Shown piece by piece: positions 48,502 through 58,100 of a DNA stretch of 64,000 nucleotides. Made by a program: the position numbers and the translations under genes. Positions within the stretch are counted from its first letter, which is position 1; each line of letters starts with the position of its first letter. Origin of the DNA: Streptomyces sp. HUAS ZL42 (GTDB taxonomy: Bacteria > Actinomycetota > Actinomycetes > Streptomycetales > Streptomycetaceae); the NCBI RefSeq assembly GCF_040782645.1, contig NZ_CP160403.1:5739001-5803000 (forward strand), written 5' to 3'. The notes under the pieces are model-generated. The model was not told where the DNA came from and did not search any database. It saw only the letters and a program-made list of their open reading frames with translations.

Positions 48502-48782
48502 CGGCCGATTCTGCTCGTGGCACGCCGGGGCCGCCATCCCTTTGCGGTCCGTGAACACGTGATCACATTTCGCGTAATCCGTCGGCGCGGCGCGGCACCA
48601 TCCGCGTCCCCCGCCCGTTGTCCCCTTTGAAGAAGATTTTTGCAGCAGTCGTGAAGCGGTGTGCGGTCCTCGTACCGGCAGGCCTCCCGGCGTGGTGGGG
48701 TCCTCGCATACGATGGCCGTTGCTCAGTAAGTCAAATGGAAACCGACCGTCCCAGGCCCGACCGGCAAGGAGACCAACCCCC

Positions 48783-51596
48783 GTGTCCGTCCTCTCCAAG
48801 ATCATGCGTGCAGGCGAAGGCAAGATCCTGCGCAAGCTGCACCGCATCGCGGACCAGGTCAACTCCATCGAAGAGGACTTCGTCGACCTCTCCGACGCCG
48901 AGCTGCGGGCCCTCACCGATGAGTACAAGCAGCGCTACGCCGACGGCGAGAGCCTGGACGACCTGCTCCCCGAGGCGTTCGCGACCGTCCGGGAGGCCGC
49001 CAAACGCGTCCTCGGCCAGCGGCACTACGACGTCCAGATGATGGGCGGCGCCGCCCTCCACATGGGCTACGTGGCCGAGATGAAGACCGGTGAGGGCAAG
49101 ACCCTGGTCGGCACGCTGCCCGCGTACCTGAACGCGCTCTCCGGCGAGGGCGTCCACATCGTCACGGTCAACGACTACCTGGCCGAGCGCGACTCCGAGA
49201 TGATGGGCCGCGTCCACAAGTTCCTGGGCCTGAGCGTCGGCTGCATCCTCGCCAACATGACGCCGGCGCAGCGCCGCGAGCAGTACGGCTGCGACATCAC
49301 GTACGGCACGAACAACGAGTTCGGCTTCGACTACCTCCGCGACAACATGGCGTGGTCCAAGGACGAGCTGGTCCAGCGCGGCCACAACTTCGCCATCGTC
49401 GACGAGGTCGACTCCATCCTCGTCGACGAGGCCCGCACGCCGCTGATCATCTCCGGCCCGGCAGACCAGGCCACCAAGTGGTACGGCGACTTCTCCAAGC
49501 TGGTCACGCGCCTGAAGAGGGGCGAGGCGGGCAACCCGCTCAAGGGCCTCGAGGAGACCGGCGACTACGACGTCGACGAGAAGAAGCGCACGGTCGCCAT
49601 CCACGAGGCCGGTGTCAGCAAGGTCGAGGACTGGCTGGGCATCGACAACCTCTACGAGTCGGTGAACACGCCGCTGGTGGGCTACCTGAACAACGCCATC
49701 AAGGCCAAGGAACTCTTCAAGAAGGACAAGGACTACGTCGTCATCGACGGCGAAGTCATGATCGTCGACGAGCACACCGGCCGTATCCTCGCCGGCCGCC
49801 GCTACAACGAGGGCATGCACCAGGCGATCGAGGCGAAGGAAGGGGTGGACATCAAGGACGAGAACCAGACGCTCGCCACGATCACCCTGCAGAACTTCTT
49901 CCGCCTCTACAACAAGCTGTCCGGCATGACCGGTACGGCGATGACCGAGGCCGCCGAGTTCCACCAGATCTACAAGCTCGGCGTGGTCCCGATCCCGACC
50001 AACAAGCCGATGATCCGCAAGGACCAGTCGGACCTGATCTACCGCACCGAGGTCGCGAAGTTCGAGGCGGTCGTCGACGACATCGCCGAGAAGCACGAGA
50101 AGGGCCAGCCGATCCTCGTCGGTACGACGTCGGTCGAGAAGTCCGAATACCTCTCGCAGCAGCTCTCCAAGCGCGGCATCCAGCACGAGGTGCTGAACGC
50201 CAAGCACCATGAGCGCGAGGCGCAGATCGTCGCCCAGGCCGGCCGCAGGGGCGCCGTCACGGTGGCCACGAACATGGCCGGTCGTGGTACGGACATCAAG
50301 CTCGGCGGCAACCCCGACGACCTCGCCGAGGCGGAGCTGCGCCAGCGCGGCCTCGACCCCGAGGAGCACATCGAGGAGTGGGCACAGGCTCTGCCCGCCG
50401 CTCTGGAGAAGGCCGAGAAGGCGGTCCGGGCCGAGTTCGAGGAGGTCAAGGACCTCGGCGGCCTGTACGTCCTCGGCACCGAGCGGCACGAGTCGCGTCG
50501 TATCGACAACCAGCTGCGCGGTCGTTCCGGCCGTCAGGGCGACCCGGGCGAGTCCCGCTTCTACCTGTCCCTCGGCGACGACCTGATGAGGCTCTTCAAG
50601 GCCCAGATGGTCGAGCGCGTGATGTCCATGGCGAACGTCCCGGACGACGTGCCGATCGAGAACAAGATGGTGACGCGGGCGATCGCGTCCGCCCAGTCGC
50701 AGGTCGAGCAGCAGAACTTCGAGACCCGCAAGAACGTCCTCAAGTACGACGAGGTCCTCAACCGCCAGCGCGAGGTCATCTACGGCGAGCGGCGCCGCGT
50801 CCTGGAGGGCGAGGACCTGCACGAGCAGGTCCAGCACTTCATGGACGACACGATCGACGCCTACGTCGGCGCGGAGACCGCCGAGGGCTTCGCGGAGGAC
50901 TGGGACCTGGACCGGCTGTGGGGCGCGTTCAAGCAGCTCTACCCGGTGAAGGTCACCGTCGACGAGCTGGAGGAGGCGGCCGGCGACCGTGCGGGTCTGA
51001 CCGCCGAGTTCATCGCCGAGTCCATCAAGGACGACATCCACGAGCAGTACGAGGCGCGCGAGGCACAGCTCGGCTCCGAGATCATGCGTGAGCTGGAGCG
51101 CCGGGTCGTGCTGTCGGTCCTCGACCGCAAGTGGCGCGAGCACCTCTACGAGATGGACTACCTCCAGGAGGGCATCGGCCTGCGCGCGATGGCGCAGAAG
51201 GACCCCCTGGTCGAGTACCAGCGCGAGGGCTTCGACATGTTCTCCGCGATGATGGACGGCATCAAGGAGGAGTCCGTCGGCTACCTGTTCAACCTGGAGG
51301 TCCAGGTCGAGCAGCAGGTCGAGGAGGTCCCGGTCGAGGACGCCAAGCCGGTCGCGGAGGGCGTTCAGGACGCGGTGCCGGCGCAGGCGGGCGCGCGTCC
51401 GGAGATCCGCGCCAAGGGGCTCGACGCGCCGCAGCGGCGCAACCTGCACTTCTCCGCGCCGACCGTGGACGGCGAGGGCGGCACCATCGAGGGCGACTTC
51501 GCCAGCGACGACGAGCCCGTGCGCTCCGAGGCCGACGGCCTCACGCGCGCGGAGCGGCGCAAGCAGGCCAAGGGCGGGCGACGCCGCAAGAAGTAG
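48783..51596 (+). CDS. secA: Protein translocase ATPase SecA
   Basis: A 937-residue motor that drives preproteins through SecYEG. Walker A TGEGKT lies at residues 102-107, with [17 protein letters not shown], then [22 protein letters not shown], the PVIPTN-type segment, [28 protein letters not shown] and [27 protein letters not shown]. The C-terminal linker is followed by a basic tail ([16 protein letters not shown]) without the zinc-binding SEC-C motif, as expected for actinobacterial SecA1. AAGGAGA lies about 10 bases before the GTG. A good terminator follows the stop. Confidence 0.98.
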   Translation: MSVLSKIMRAGEGKILRKLHRIADQVNSIEEDFVDLSDAELRALTDEYKQRYADGESLDDLLPEAFATVREAAKRVLGQRHYDVQMMGGAALHMGYVAEMKTGEGKTLVGTLPAYLNALSGEGVHIVTVNDYLAERDSEMMGRVHKFLGLSVGCILANMTPAQRREQYGCDITYGTNNEFGFDYLRDNMAWSKDELVQRGHNFAIVDEVDSILVDEARTPLIISGPADQATKWYGDFSKLVTRLKRGEAGNPLKGLEETGDYDVDEKKRTVAIHEAGVSKVEDWLGIDNLYESVNTPLVGYLNNAIKAKELFKKDKDYVVIDGEVMIVDEHTGRILAGRRYNEGMHQAIEAKEGVDIKDENQTLATITLQNFFRLYNKLSGMTGTAMTEAAEFHQIYKLGVVPIPTNKPMIRKDQSDLIYRTEVAKFEAVVDDIAEKHEKGQPILVGTTSVEKSEYLSQQLSKRGIQHEVLNAKHHEREAQIVAQAGRRGAVTVATNMAGRGTDIKLGGNPDDLAEAELRQRGLDPEEHIEEWAQALPAALEKAEKAVRAEFEEVKDLGGLYVLGTERHESRRIDNQLRGRSGRQGDPGESRFYLSLGDDLMRLFKAQMVERVMSMANVPDDVPIENKMVTRAIASAQSQVEQQNFETRKNVLKYDEVLNRQREVIYGERRRVLEGEDLHEQVQHFMDDTIDAYVGAETAEGFAEDWDLDRLWGAFKQLYPVKVTVDELEEAAGDRAGLTAEFIAESIKDDIHEQYEAREAQLGSEIMRELERRVVLSVLDRKWREHLYEMDYLQEGIGLRAMAQKDPLVEYQREGFDMFSAMMDGIKEESVGYLFNLEVQVEQQVEEVPVEDAKPVAEGVQDAVPAQAGARPEIRAKGLDAPQRRNLHFSAPTVDGEGGTIEGDFASDDEPVRSEADGLTRAERRKQAKGGRRRKK

Positions 51597-51658
51597 TCAT
51601 CGACGGCGCGTGTGACGCGCCGTGGGACGCGGTGGAGCGTGTGCACCGCAGCGGTTCG

Positions 51659-51691
51659 AAGGGCCGGGCGACCCGTGGGCGCCCGGCCCTT
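51659..51691 (+). terminator. Terminator after secA
   Basis: AAGGGCCGGGCG (51659-51670) and CGCCCGGCCCTT (51680-51691) form a perfect 12-bp stem with a 9-base loop and a short T-run, about 60 bases after secA. It also faces the convergent Rv3235-family gene. Confidence 0.85.
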
Positions 51692-51720
51692 TCACGTGCC
51701 CCGTGTCGGCCGGTGCCGGC

Positions 51721-52308
51721 TCAGTCGTCCTGCGTCAGCGGCCTGCGGGGGCCGCCCAGTTCCACCGCGGTGCAGCGCCAGCGACGGTCCCGGCCCAGTT
51801 CCAGGCGGAAGGCCATGGCGCGCAGCCGGTCGCCGGCACCGATGCGGGCGAAGGCCTCGATGGCGCCGGGACGGGGCTCGTAGTAGCCGATGTCGCGGAC
51901 GACGGGCTGGGCGCCGCGGGTGGTGCGCAGGGGGCTCCGTTCGGCGAGCCAGGCCAGCTCGTCGTAGGCGCGGCCCGCGGTGTGGCCGAGCATGAAGTGC
52001 ACGGGGCGCAGGCCACTGAGGACCGCGAGGAGGCGGTCGGCGAAGAGATCGGTGGGGCGGGGCTGTGGGACGACGGGCCGGTGGGGGGCCCGGACAGGCC
52101 CCGTCGAGGGTCGTGTGTCCGTGGGGCTGGTGCCGGCGCGGGGGCCGGTGCCGCCCCGGGAGCCGGGTGGGCGGCCGTCGTCCGCCGTCGCGCGGGTCCT
52201 GCCTCCGCCGGGGGCGCGGGGCGGGGTGCCGCCGGGGCGGCGGCGGTCGCGGCGGCCCGGCGGGCGGGTGGCCGGGAGGTGCCGTGCTCTGGTCATGACC
52301 TTGTTCAT
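51721..52308 (-). CDS. Rv3235 family protein
   Basis: A 195-residue protein. The first about 85 residues are Arg/Pro/Gly-rich and low-complexity. The conserved C-terminal part reads LFADRLLAVLSGLRPVHFMLGHTAGRAYDELAWL, then VRDIGYYEPRPGAIEAFARIGAGDRLRAMAFRLELGRDRRWRCTAVEL. This is the Rv3235-like domain found next to secA in actinobacteria, whose function is unknown. The fold resembles small NTF2-like domains, but that is a guess. The start is uncertain: the ATGs at 52308 and 52296 are both possible and neither has a clear ribosome-binding site. Confidence 0.75.
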   Translation of the reverse strand: MNKVMTRARHLPATRPPGRRDRRRPGGTPPRAPGGGRTRATADDGRPPGSRGGTGPRAGTSPTDTRPSTGPVRAPHRPVVPQPRPTDLFADRLLAVLSGLRPVHFMLGHTAGRAYDELAWLAERSPLRTTRGAQPVVRDIGYYEPRPGAIEAFARIGAGDRLRAMAFRLELGRDRRWRCTAVELGGPRRPLTQDD

Positions 52309-52638
52309 GAGGGAGACCCCGTTCGGCGGCCCGGGGATACCGGGCGGTAACTTGCGGTTCGGGGATCTTGTACGGGGTGATGGCGAGTGGGGGCAAGGAG
52401 CGCGGGGCGCCCGGCAGGGCGTCCGGAAGTTCACCTATCAGGGTGATCGAAGGGGCGGTGAAGCCCATGGTGGTGGGGGTGTACCGGGTGAGTTCCGGGG
52501 CCGCGTGTGGACGTGTCCGGGGGTCTGGGCAGGGACCCGAAAGGGGACCCGCGCACGTATCCTGAAGGCCCTCCGGGAGAGGTGCGGAACCGCTCTCCCC
52601 GGGACCAAGCGGAACCTTCGACAGGAAAGCGGCCGGCC
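52309..52638. other. Intergenic region upstream of the DUF6912 gene
   Basis: About 330 bases between divergent genes. On the plus strand TATCCT (52558-52563) could be a -10. It is followed by a hairpin GGGAGAG / CTCTCCC (52575-52581 and 52593-52599) in the presumed 5' leader, then AGGAAA before the DUF6912 ATG. The hairpin lies close enough to influence translation, but nothing proves it. Confidence 0.45.
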
Positions 52639-53154
52639 ATGCGCGTCTACGTTCCCCTGACCCTCCCCGGTCTCGCCGAGGCGTACAAGACGGGCGAGCT
52701 GGGAGCCGGACCGCTCGTCGCGTACGCCGTCACGCCCGCGTTGCGCGAGTGGTACCTGTCCGACGACATCGAGGAGCTGGAGTACGCGGCGCTGAGCAGG
52801 GCCGCGCTGGCCTCGCTCCGGCTGCTCGCGGCGGAGCCGGAGGCGCCGCGGCGGCGGGTCGTGGTCGCGGCCGACGTACCCGACGGTGCCGCGGTGGCCG
52901 ACCCCGATCGCGGGCTCGACCCGGCCGCGCTCGGCGAGGTGCGGATCGCCGAGGCCGTACGACTGGCCAAGGCGGCCTCGGTGCACGTCGACGCGCAGGA
53001 CGCGGAGGCGGATGTGGCCGCGGCCGCGGATGCGCTGCCGGGCGCGGACGGCGGGGACGACGACGCGCAGTTCGTCGTGGACGGGGCCGAGGACCACGAG
53101 CTGCTCTGGTACGCCACGCAGGAGATCCCGAACCTGGTGGGGCTGGGGGACTGA
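52639..53154 (+). CDS. DUF6912 family protein
   Basis: A 171-residue acidic protein. The start MRVYVPLTLPGLAEAYKTGELGAGPLVAYAVTPALREWY and the later YAALSRAALASLRLL and DHELLWYATQEIPNLVGL are conserved in actinobacterial DUF6912. It is rich in Ala, Asp and Glu and has no membrane segment or signal. Function is unknown. AGGAAA lies about 12 bases before the ATG. The HAD gene follows after 75 bases but has its own promoter. Confidence 0.8.
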   Translation: MRVYVPLTLPGLAEAYKTGELGAGPLVAYAVTPALREWYLSDDIEELEYAALSRAALASLRLLAAEPEAPRRRVVVAADVPDGAAVADPDRGLDPAALGEVRIAEAVRLAKAASVHVDAQDAEADVAAAADALPGADGGDDDAQFVVDGAEDHELLWYATQEIPNLVGLGD

Positions 53155-53199
53155 GCCGCCGTCGGTCGGCCGGACCTCGGGGAGCTGCGACTTCCTTGA

Positions 53200-53222
53200 T
53201 TGTCAGTGGCAGCGGGTACGTT
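53200..53222 (+). promoter_or_regulatory. RecA-NDp/PafBC-type DNA-damage promoter of the HAD gene
   Basis: TTGTCAGTGGC (53200-53210), six bases (AGCGGG), TACGTT (53217-53222). The first element matches the published Streptomyces/mycobacterial LexA-independent damage promoter exactly, and TACGTT fits TAnnnT. The hexamer ends 7 bases before the ATG at 53230, so the transcript would begin at the start codon. Confidence 0.75.
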
Positions 53223-53229
53223 TGCGGGC

Positions 53230-53895
53230 ATGGGGAAGCACGGAGCCACGCACATTGTGTGGGACTGGAACGGGACGCTGTTCCACGACAATGACGCGAT
53301 CATCGGGGCGACGAACGCGGCGTTCGCCGAGCTGGGACTGGAACCGATCACGCTCGAGCGGTACCGGGCGCTGTACTGCGTACCGGTGCCGAAGTTCTAC
53401 GAGCGGCTGATGGGGCGGCTGCCGACCGAGGCCGAGTGGGAGGTCATGGACGTGACCTTCCACCGGTACTACGCCGAGCACCGGGTGACGTGCCGGCTCA
53501 CCGAGGGTGCGGCGGATCTGCTCGGCGGGTGGCGGTCCGCGGGGCGCAGCCAGTCACTGCTGAGCATGTACGTGCACGACGAACTCGTCCCGCTGGTGCG
53601 GGGGTTCGGGATCGAGGAGCACTTCGTACGCGTCGACGGGCGGACCGGGCCGTCGGGGGGCAGCAAGGCCGAACACATGGTGCGGCACCTCGCGGAACTC
53701 GCGGGGGTCGAGCCGGAGCGCACGGTGGTGATCGGGGACGCGGCGGACGACGCCGTGGCCGCGAGGCATGTGGGGGCGCAGGCGGTGCTGTACACCGGCG
53801 GGTCGCACGGCCGCGCCAGCCTCGAGGAGGTGGGGGTTCCGGTGGTGGACACGCTGGAGGAGGCGGTTGCGGTGGCGGAGCGGCTGGCGGCGTGA
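53230..53895 (+). CDS. HAD family hydrolase
   Basis: A 221-residue haloacid dehalogenase-type phosphatase. Motif I is VWDWNGTLFHDN: Asp12 is the nucleophile, and the second acidic position of the usual DxD is Asn14. A helical cap follows. Lys in GGSKAEHMVRHLAEL serves as motif III, and VVIGDAADDAVAARHVGAQAVLYTGGSH is motif IV. The substrate is unknown; phosphoglycolate-phosphatase-like activity is one possibility. There is no Shine-Dalgarno, and the promoter motif at 53200-53222 predicts a leaderless, DNA-damage-induced mRNA. Confidence 0.88.
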   Translation: MGKHGATHIVWDWNGTLFHDNDAIIGATNAAFAELGLEPITLERYRALYCVPVPKFYERLMGRLPTEAEWEVMDVTFHRYYAEHRVTCRLTEGAADLLGGWRSAGRSQSLLSMYVHDELVPLVRGFGIEEHFVRVDGRTGPSGGSKAEHMVRHLAELAGVEPERTVVIGDAADDAVAARHVGAQAVLYTGGSHGRASLEEVGVPVVDTLEEAVAVAERLAA

Positions 53896-53907
53896 CGCCG
53901 TGAGACG

Positions 53908-53936
53908 GGGCGCGGCTCCCGCCGGGCGCCGCGCCC
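53908..53936. terminator. Bidirectional hairpin between convergent genes
   Basis: GGGCGCGGC (53908-53916) and GCCGCGCCC (53928-53936) form a perfect 9-bp stem between the ends of the HAD and DJ-1/PfpI genes. There is no T-run. Confidence 0.6.
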
Positions 53937-53952
53937 GCTGGCGTACGGGGGG

Positions 53953-54519
53953 TCAGGTCACGGGCGCCTTCGCGCGCAGGATCGTCAGGAACTCGCGCAT
54001 CCAGGCCGAGTGGTCCGGCCACGCGCGGGAGGAGACCAGGGTGCCGTCGACCACTGCCTCGGCGTCCTGGAAGGTGGCGCCGGCGGACTGCATGTCCATT
54101 TCCAGCGCCGGGTAGGCCGTGACGCGGCGGCCGCGGAGGCTGTCGATCGCGGCGGTGAGCAGCGGGCCGTGGCAGATCTGGGCGACCGGCTTGTCCGCGT
54201 CGAAGAACGACTTGAGGATCTTGCGGAGCTCGGGGTCGTTGCGAAGGTACTCGGGCGCGCGGCCGCCGGGGATGACGACGGCTGCGTAGTCGCCGGGGTC
54301 CACCTCGGAGAAGGCGAGGTCGGCGGGCCAGGTGTAACCGGGCTTTTCGGTGTAGGTGTCGAAGCCGGGTTCGAAGTCGTGGACGACGAACTGGAGCTTC
54401 TTGCGGGTGGGGGCCGCGATGTGGACGTCGTAGCCCTCTTCGCGCAGGCGCTGATAGGGGTACAGGACCTCCAGGGATTCTGCTGCGTCGCCGGTGAGGA
54501 TGAGGATTTTCGCTGTCAT
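53953..54519 (-). CDS. DJ-1/PfpI family protein
   Basis: A 188-residue protein of the DJ-1/PfpI superfamily. The nucleophilic elbow AQICHGPLL has Cys116 with the following His. Glu14 (GDAAESLEVLYP) is the partner acid, and VVIPGGRAPEYLRNDP is characteristic of the PfpI/YhbO branch. Such proteins are reported as glyoxalase III or deglycase enzymes, with protease activity only in oligomeric archaeal forms. GAGGGG lies upstream of the ATG. It is divergent from the NAD-glutamate dehydrogenase gene across a 612-base gap. Confidence 0.9.
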   Translation of the reverse strand: MTAKILILTGDAAESLEVLYPYQRLREEGYDVHIAAPTRKKLQFVVHDFEPGFDTYTEKPGYTWPADLAFSEVDPGDYAAVVIPGGRAPEYLRNDPELRKILKSFFDADKPVAQICHGPLLTAAIDSLRGRRVTAYPALEMDMQSAGATFQDAEAVVDGTLVSSRAWPDHSAWMREFLTILRAKAPVT

Positions 54520-55131
54520 GTCGGTGCGCTCCCCTCAAGACCGTGGCTTCATGGGCAACGTGCCTCCTGAGGGCGGCCCTGCCAAGAGGTCCGGTTGCTT
54601 TCAGGGTGCGCCTCGGCGGTGTCGACGGCGACTTCTCGTTGGTCAAGGAGGCACGCCGACCACCCCACCCGCTCGGGCAAGCAGTGACCCCGGCACCGAT
54701 GCCCCTGTGCAGAACGTCAAACTTCCGGCCCCTGTTTTGTACACATACGGCTCATGACGCCGCCCCCGTAAGGAGCGATAGCCTTGGTGGCGTGATCAGC
54801 GCGATAGCTCGCGGGGGCACTGTTGCCCCTGCCCTGCGCCCGGCGAGCACGGACCACCTCCGTGACCGGGCGGCGGTCGCTGGTCCTTGCGGGCGGGACG
54901 GGGCCTCGAAGGCTCCCAGGACGCGATACACACCCTGGGAGCAGGCGTCGCGGAGAGCAGCGTCACACTCGTCGGGCAGCTCAAAATTGGCTCAGATACC
55001 CCCGCTCATCTCCCCTTGCGGCATAGCGTCGGAACAGAGCGGACACCCCGCGTCACGGCGTCACGTCCGCAGGGAAGGGACCGTACTTCCTTCTACGTCA
55101 CGCAACGGCGCGCGACAGGAGCCAGAGGACA
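54520..55131. other. Long intergenic region upstream of NAD-glutamate dehydrogenase
   Basis: 612 bases. A stop-free frame with a GTG at 54792 runs to the dehydrogenase region, but its product is Ser/Arg/Pro-rich and unlike any protein I know. AAGGAGCGATAG at 54769-54780 would be its ribosome-binding site. AT-richer islands (TTTTGTACACATACG at about 54734 and CTCAAAATTGGCTCAGATAC at about 54980) may be promoter zones. I do not call a gene here. Confidence 0.5.
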
Positions 55132-58100
55132 ATGCAGACCAAGCTGGACGAAGCCAAGGCCGAGTTGCTCGAGAGGGCCACTCGGGTCGCTGAGAACAGT
55201 CCGGTCGGGGGGCACCTACCGACTGGGACGACGGGCGAGGAGGCCCCGGACAGGGACTCCGTGCTCGCGTTCCTCCAGCGCTACTACCTGCACACCGCCC
55301 CGGAGGACCTCACCGACCGCGACCCGGTCGACATCCTCGGAGCCGCTTTCTCCCACTACAGGCTCGCCGAGAACCGGCCACAGGGAACCGCCAACGTCCG
55401 GGTCCACACCCCGACCGTCGAGGAGAACGGCTGGACCTGCAGCCACTCCGTCGTCGAGGTCGTGACGGACGACATGCCCTTCCTCGTGGACTCCGTGACC
55501 AATGAGCTCACGCGGCAGGGCCGGGGGATCCACCTCGTCATCCACCCTCAGGTCGTCGTCCGCCGTGATCTCACCGGCAAGCTCATCGAGGTGCTCAGCA
55601 CCCCTCCCGCCGACCTTCCGCACGACGCCCACACCGAGTCCTGGATCCACGTCGAGATCGACCGTGAGACCGACCGCTCGGATCTGAAGCAGATCACCGC
55701 CGATCTGCTGCGCGTCCTCTCCGACGCCCGTGAGGCCGTCGAGGACTGGGAGAAGATGCGGGACGCGGCCCTGCGGCTCGCGGACGACCTCCTCGAGGAG
55801 CCCGTTCCCGGTGATCTGGCCGCGCCCGAGGTGGAGGAGGCCCGCGAGCTGCTGCGCTGGCTGGCCGCCGACCACTTCACCTTCCTCGGCTACCGCGAGT
55901 ACCAGCTCCGGTCGGACGACTGTCTGGCCGCCGTCCCCGGTACCGGGCTCGGCATACTGCGCTCGGACCCGCATCACGCCGGTGACGACCAGCACCCCGT
56001 CAGCCCCTCCTTCGAGCGGCTGCCCGCCGACGCCCGCGCCAAGGCGCGTGAGCACAAGCTGCTCGTGCTCACCAAGGCCAACAGCCGGGCGACCGTGCAC
56101 CGGCCGTCGTACCTCGACTACATCGGGGTGAAGCAGTTCGACGCGGACGGGAACGTCGTGGGGGAGCGGCGCTTCCTCGGACTGTTCTCCTCCGCCGCCT
56201 ACACGGAGTCCGTCCGCCGGGTTCCCGTCATCCGGCGCAAGGTCGACGAGGTCCTCAAGCGCGCGGGCTTCACGCCCGACAGCCACGACGGGCGCGACCT
56301 GCTGCAGATCCTGGAGACCTACCCGCGCGACGAGCTCTTCCAGACGCCCCCCGACGAACTCCAGTCCATCGCCACGTCCGTGCTGTACCTGCAGGAACGC
56401 CGGCGGCTGCGGCTCTACCTGCGCCAGGACGAGTACGGGCGCTACTACTCGGCCCTCGTCTACCTGCCCCGCGACCGCTACACCACCGGTGTCCGGCTGC
56501 GGATCATCGACATCCTCAAGGAAGAGCTGGGCGGCATCAGCGTCGACTTCACGGCCTGGAACACCGAGTCGATCCTGTCCCGGCTGCACTTCGTCGTCCG
56601 CGTGCCGCAGGGCACCGAGCTGCCGCAGCTCAGCGACTCGGACAAGGAGAGAATCGAGGCACGGCTCGTCGAGGCCGCCCGGTCCTGGGCCGACGGGTTC
56701 GCCGACGCGCTGAACGCGGAGCTCGGCGAGGAGCGCGCCGCCGAGCTGCTGCGCCGCTACAGCAACGCCTTCCCCGAGGGCTACAAGGCCGACCACAACC
56801 CGCGGTCCGCGGTCGCCGACCTGGTCAACCTCGAGCGGCTCAGCGAGGAGGCGGGCAACGACTTCGCGCTCAGCCTGTACGAGCCGGTGGGCGCAGCCCC
56901 CGACGAGCGCCGCTTCAAGATCTACCGCAAGGGCCACGCCATCTCCCTGTCCGCCGTGCTGCCGGTGCTCAACCGGCTCGGCGTCGAGGTGATCGACGAG
57001 CGGCCGTACGAGCTGCGCTGCTCGGACCGCAGCGTCGCCTGGGTCTACGACTTCGGCCTGCGCATCCCGGGGTCGCTGGGCGGAGCCAACGGCGACTACC
57101 TCGCCGACGACGCCCGCGAGCGCTTCCAGGAGGCCTTCGCCGCCACCTGGACCGGCAAGGCCGAGAACGACGGCTTCAACGCCCTCGTGCTGAGCGCCGG
57201 GCTCGACTGGCGGCAGGCGACGGTGCTGCGGGCGTACGCCAAGTACCTGCGCCAGGCCGGCTCGACCTTCAGCCAGGACTACATGGAGGACACCCTCCGC
57301 AACAACGTCCACACCACCCGGCTGCTCGTGTCGCTGTTCGAGGCGCGGATGTCGCCGGACCGGCAGCGGGCGGGCCTCGAGATCGTCGACGCCCTCCTCG
57401 AAGAGGTCGACGCGGCCCTCGACCAGGTGGCCTCCCTCGACGAGGACCGGATCCTGCGGTCCTTCCTCACCCTCATCAAGGCGACCCTCCGCACGAACTT
57501 CTTCCAGGAGGCCGCGGGCGGCCAGCCGCACGACTACGTCTCCATGAAGTTCGACCCGCAGGCCATCCCCGACCTGCCGGCGCCCCGGCCCGCGTTCGAG
57601 ATCTGGGTGTACTCGCCGCGGGTGGAAGGCGTGCATCTGCGGTTCGGCAAGGTCGCGCGCGGCGGTCTGCGCTGGTCGGACCGCCGGGAGGACTTCCGCA
57701 CCGAGATCCTGGGCCTGGTCAAGGCGCAGATGGTCAAGAACACGGTCATCGTGCCGGTCGGCGCCAAGGGCGGCTTCGTCGCCAAGCAGTTGCCGGACCC
57801 GGGCGTGGACCGGGACGCGTGGCTGGCCGAGGGCATCGCCAGCTACCGGACCTTCATCTCGGCGCTGCTCGACATCACCGACAACATGGTGGCCGGCGAG
57901 GTCGTGCCGCCCGCGGACGTAGTCCGGCACGACGAGGACGACACCTACCTGGTGGTCGCGGCCGACAAGGGCACGGCGACGTTCTCGGACATCGCCAACG
58001 AGGTCGCCGGCAGCTACAACTTCTGGCTCGGCGACGCCTTCGCCTCCGGCGGCTCCGCCGGATACGACCACAAGGCCATGGGCATCACCGCCCGCGGCGC

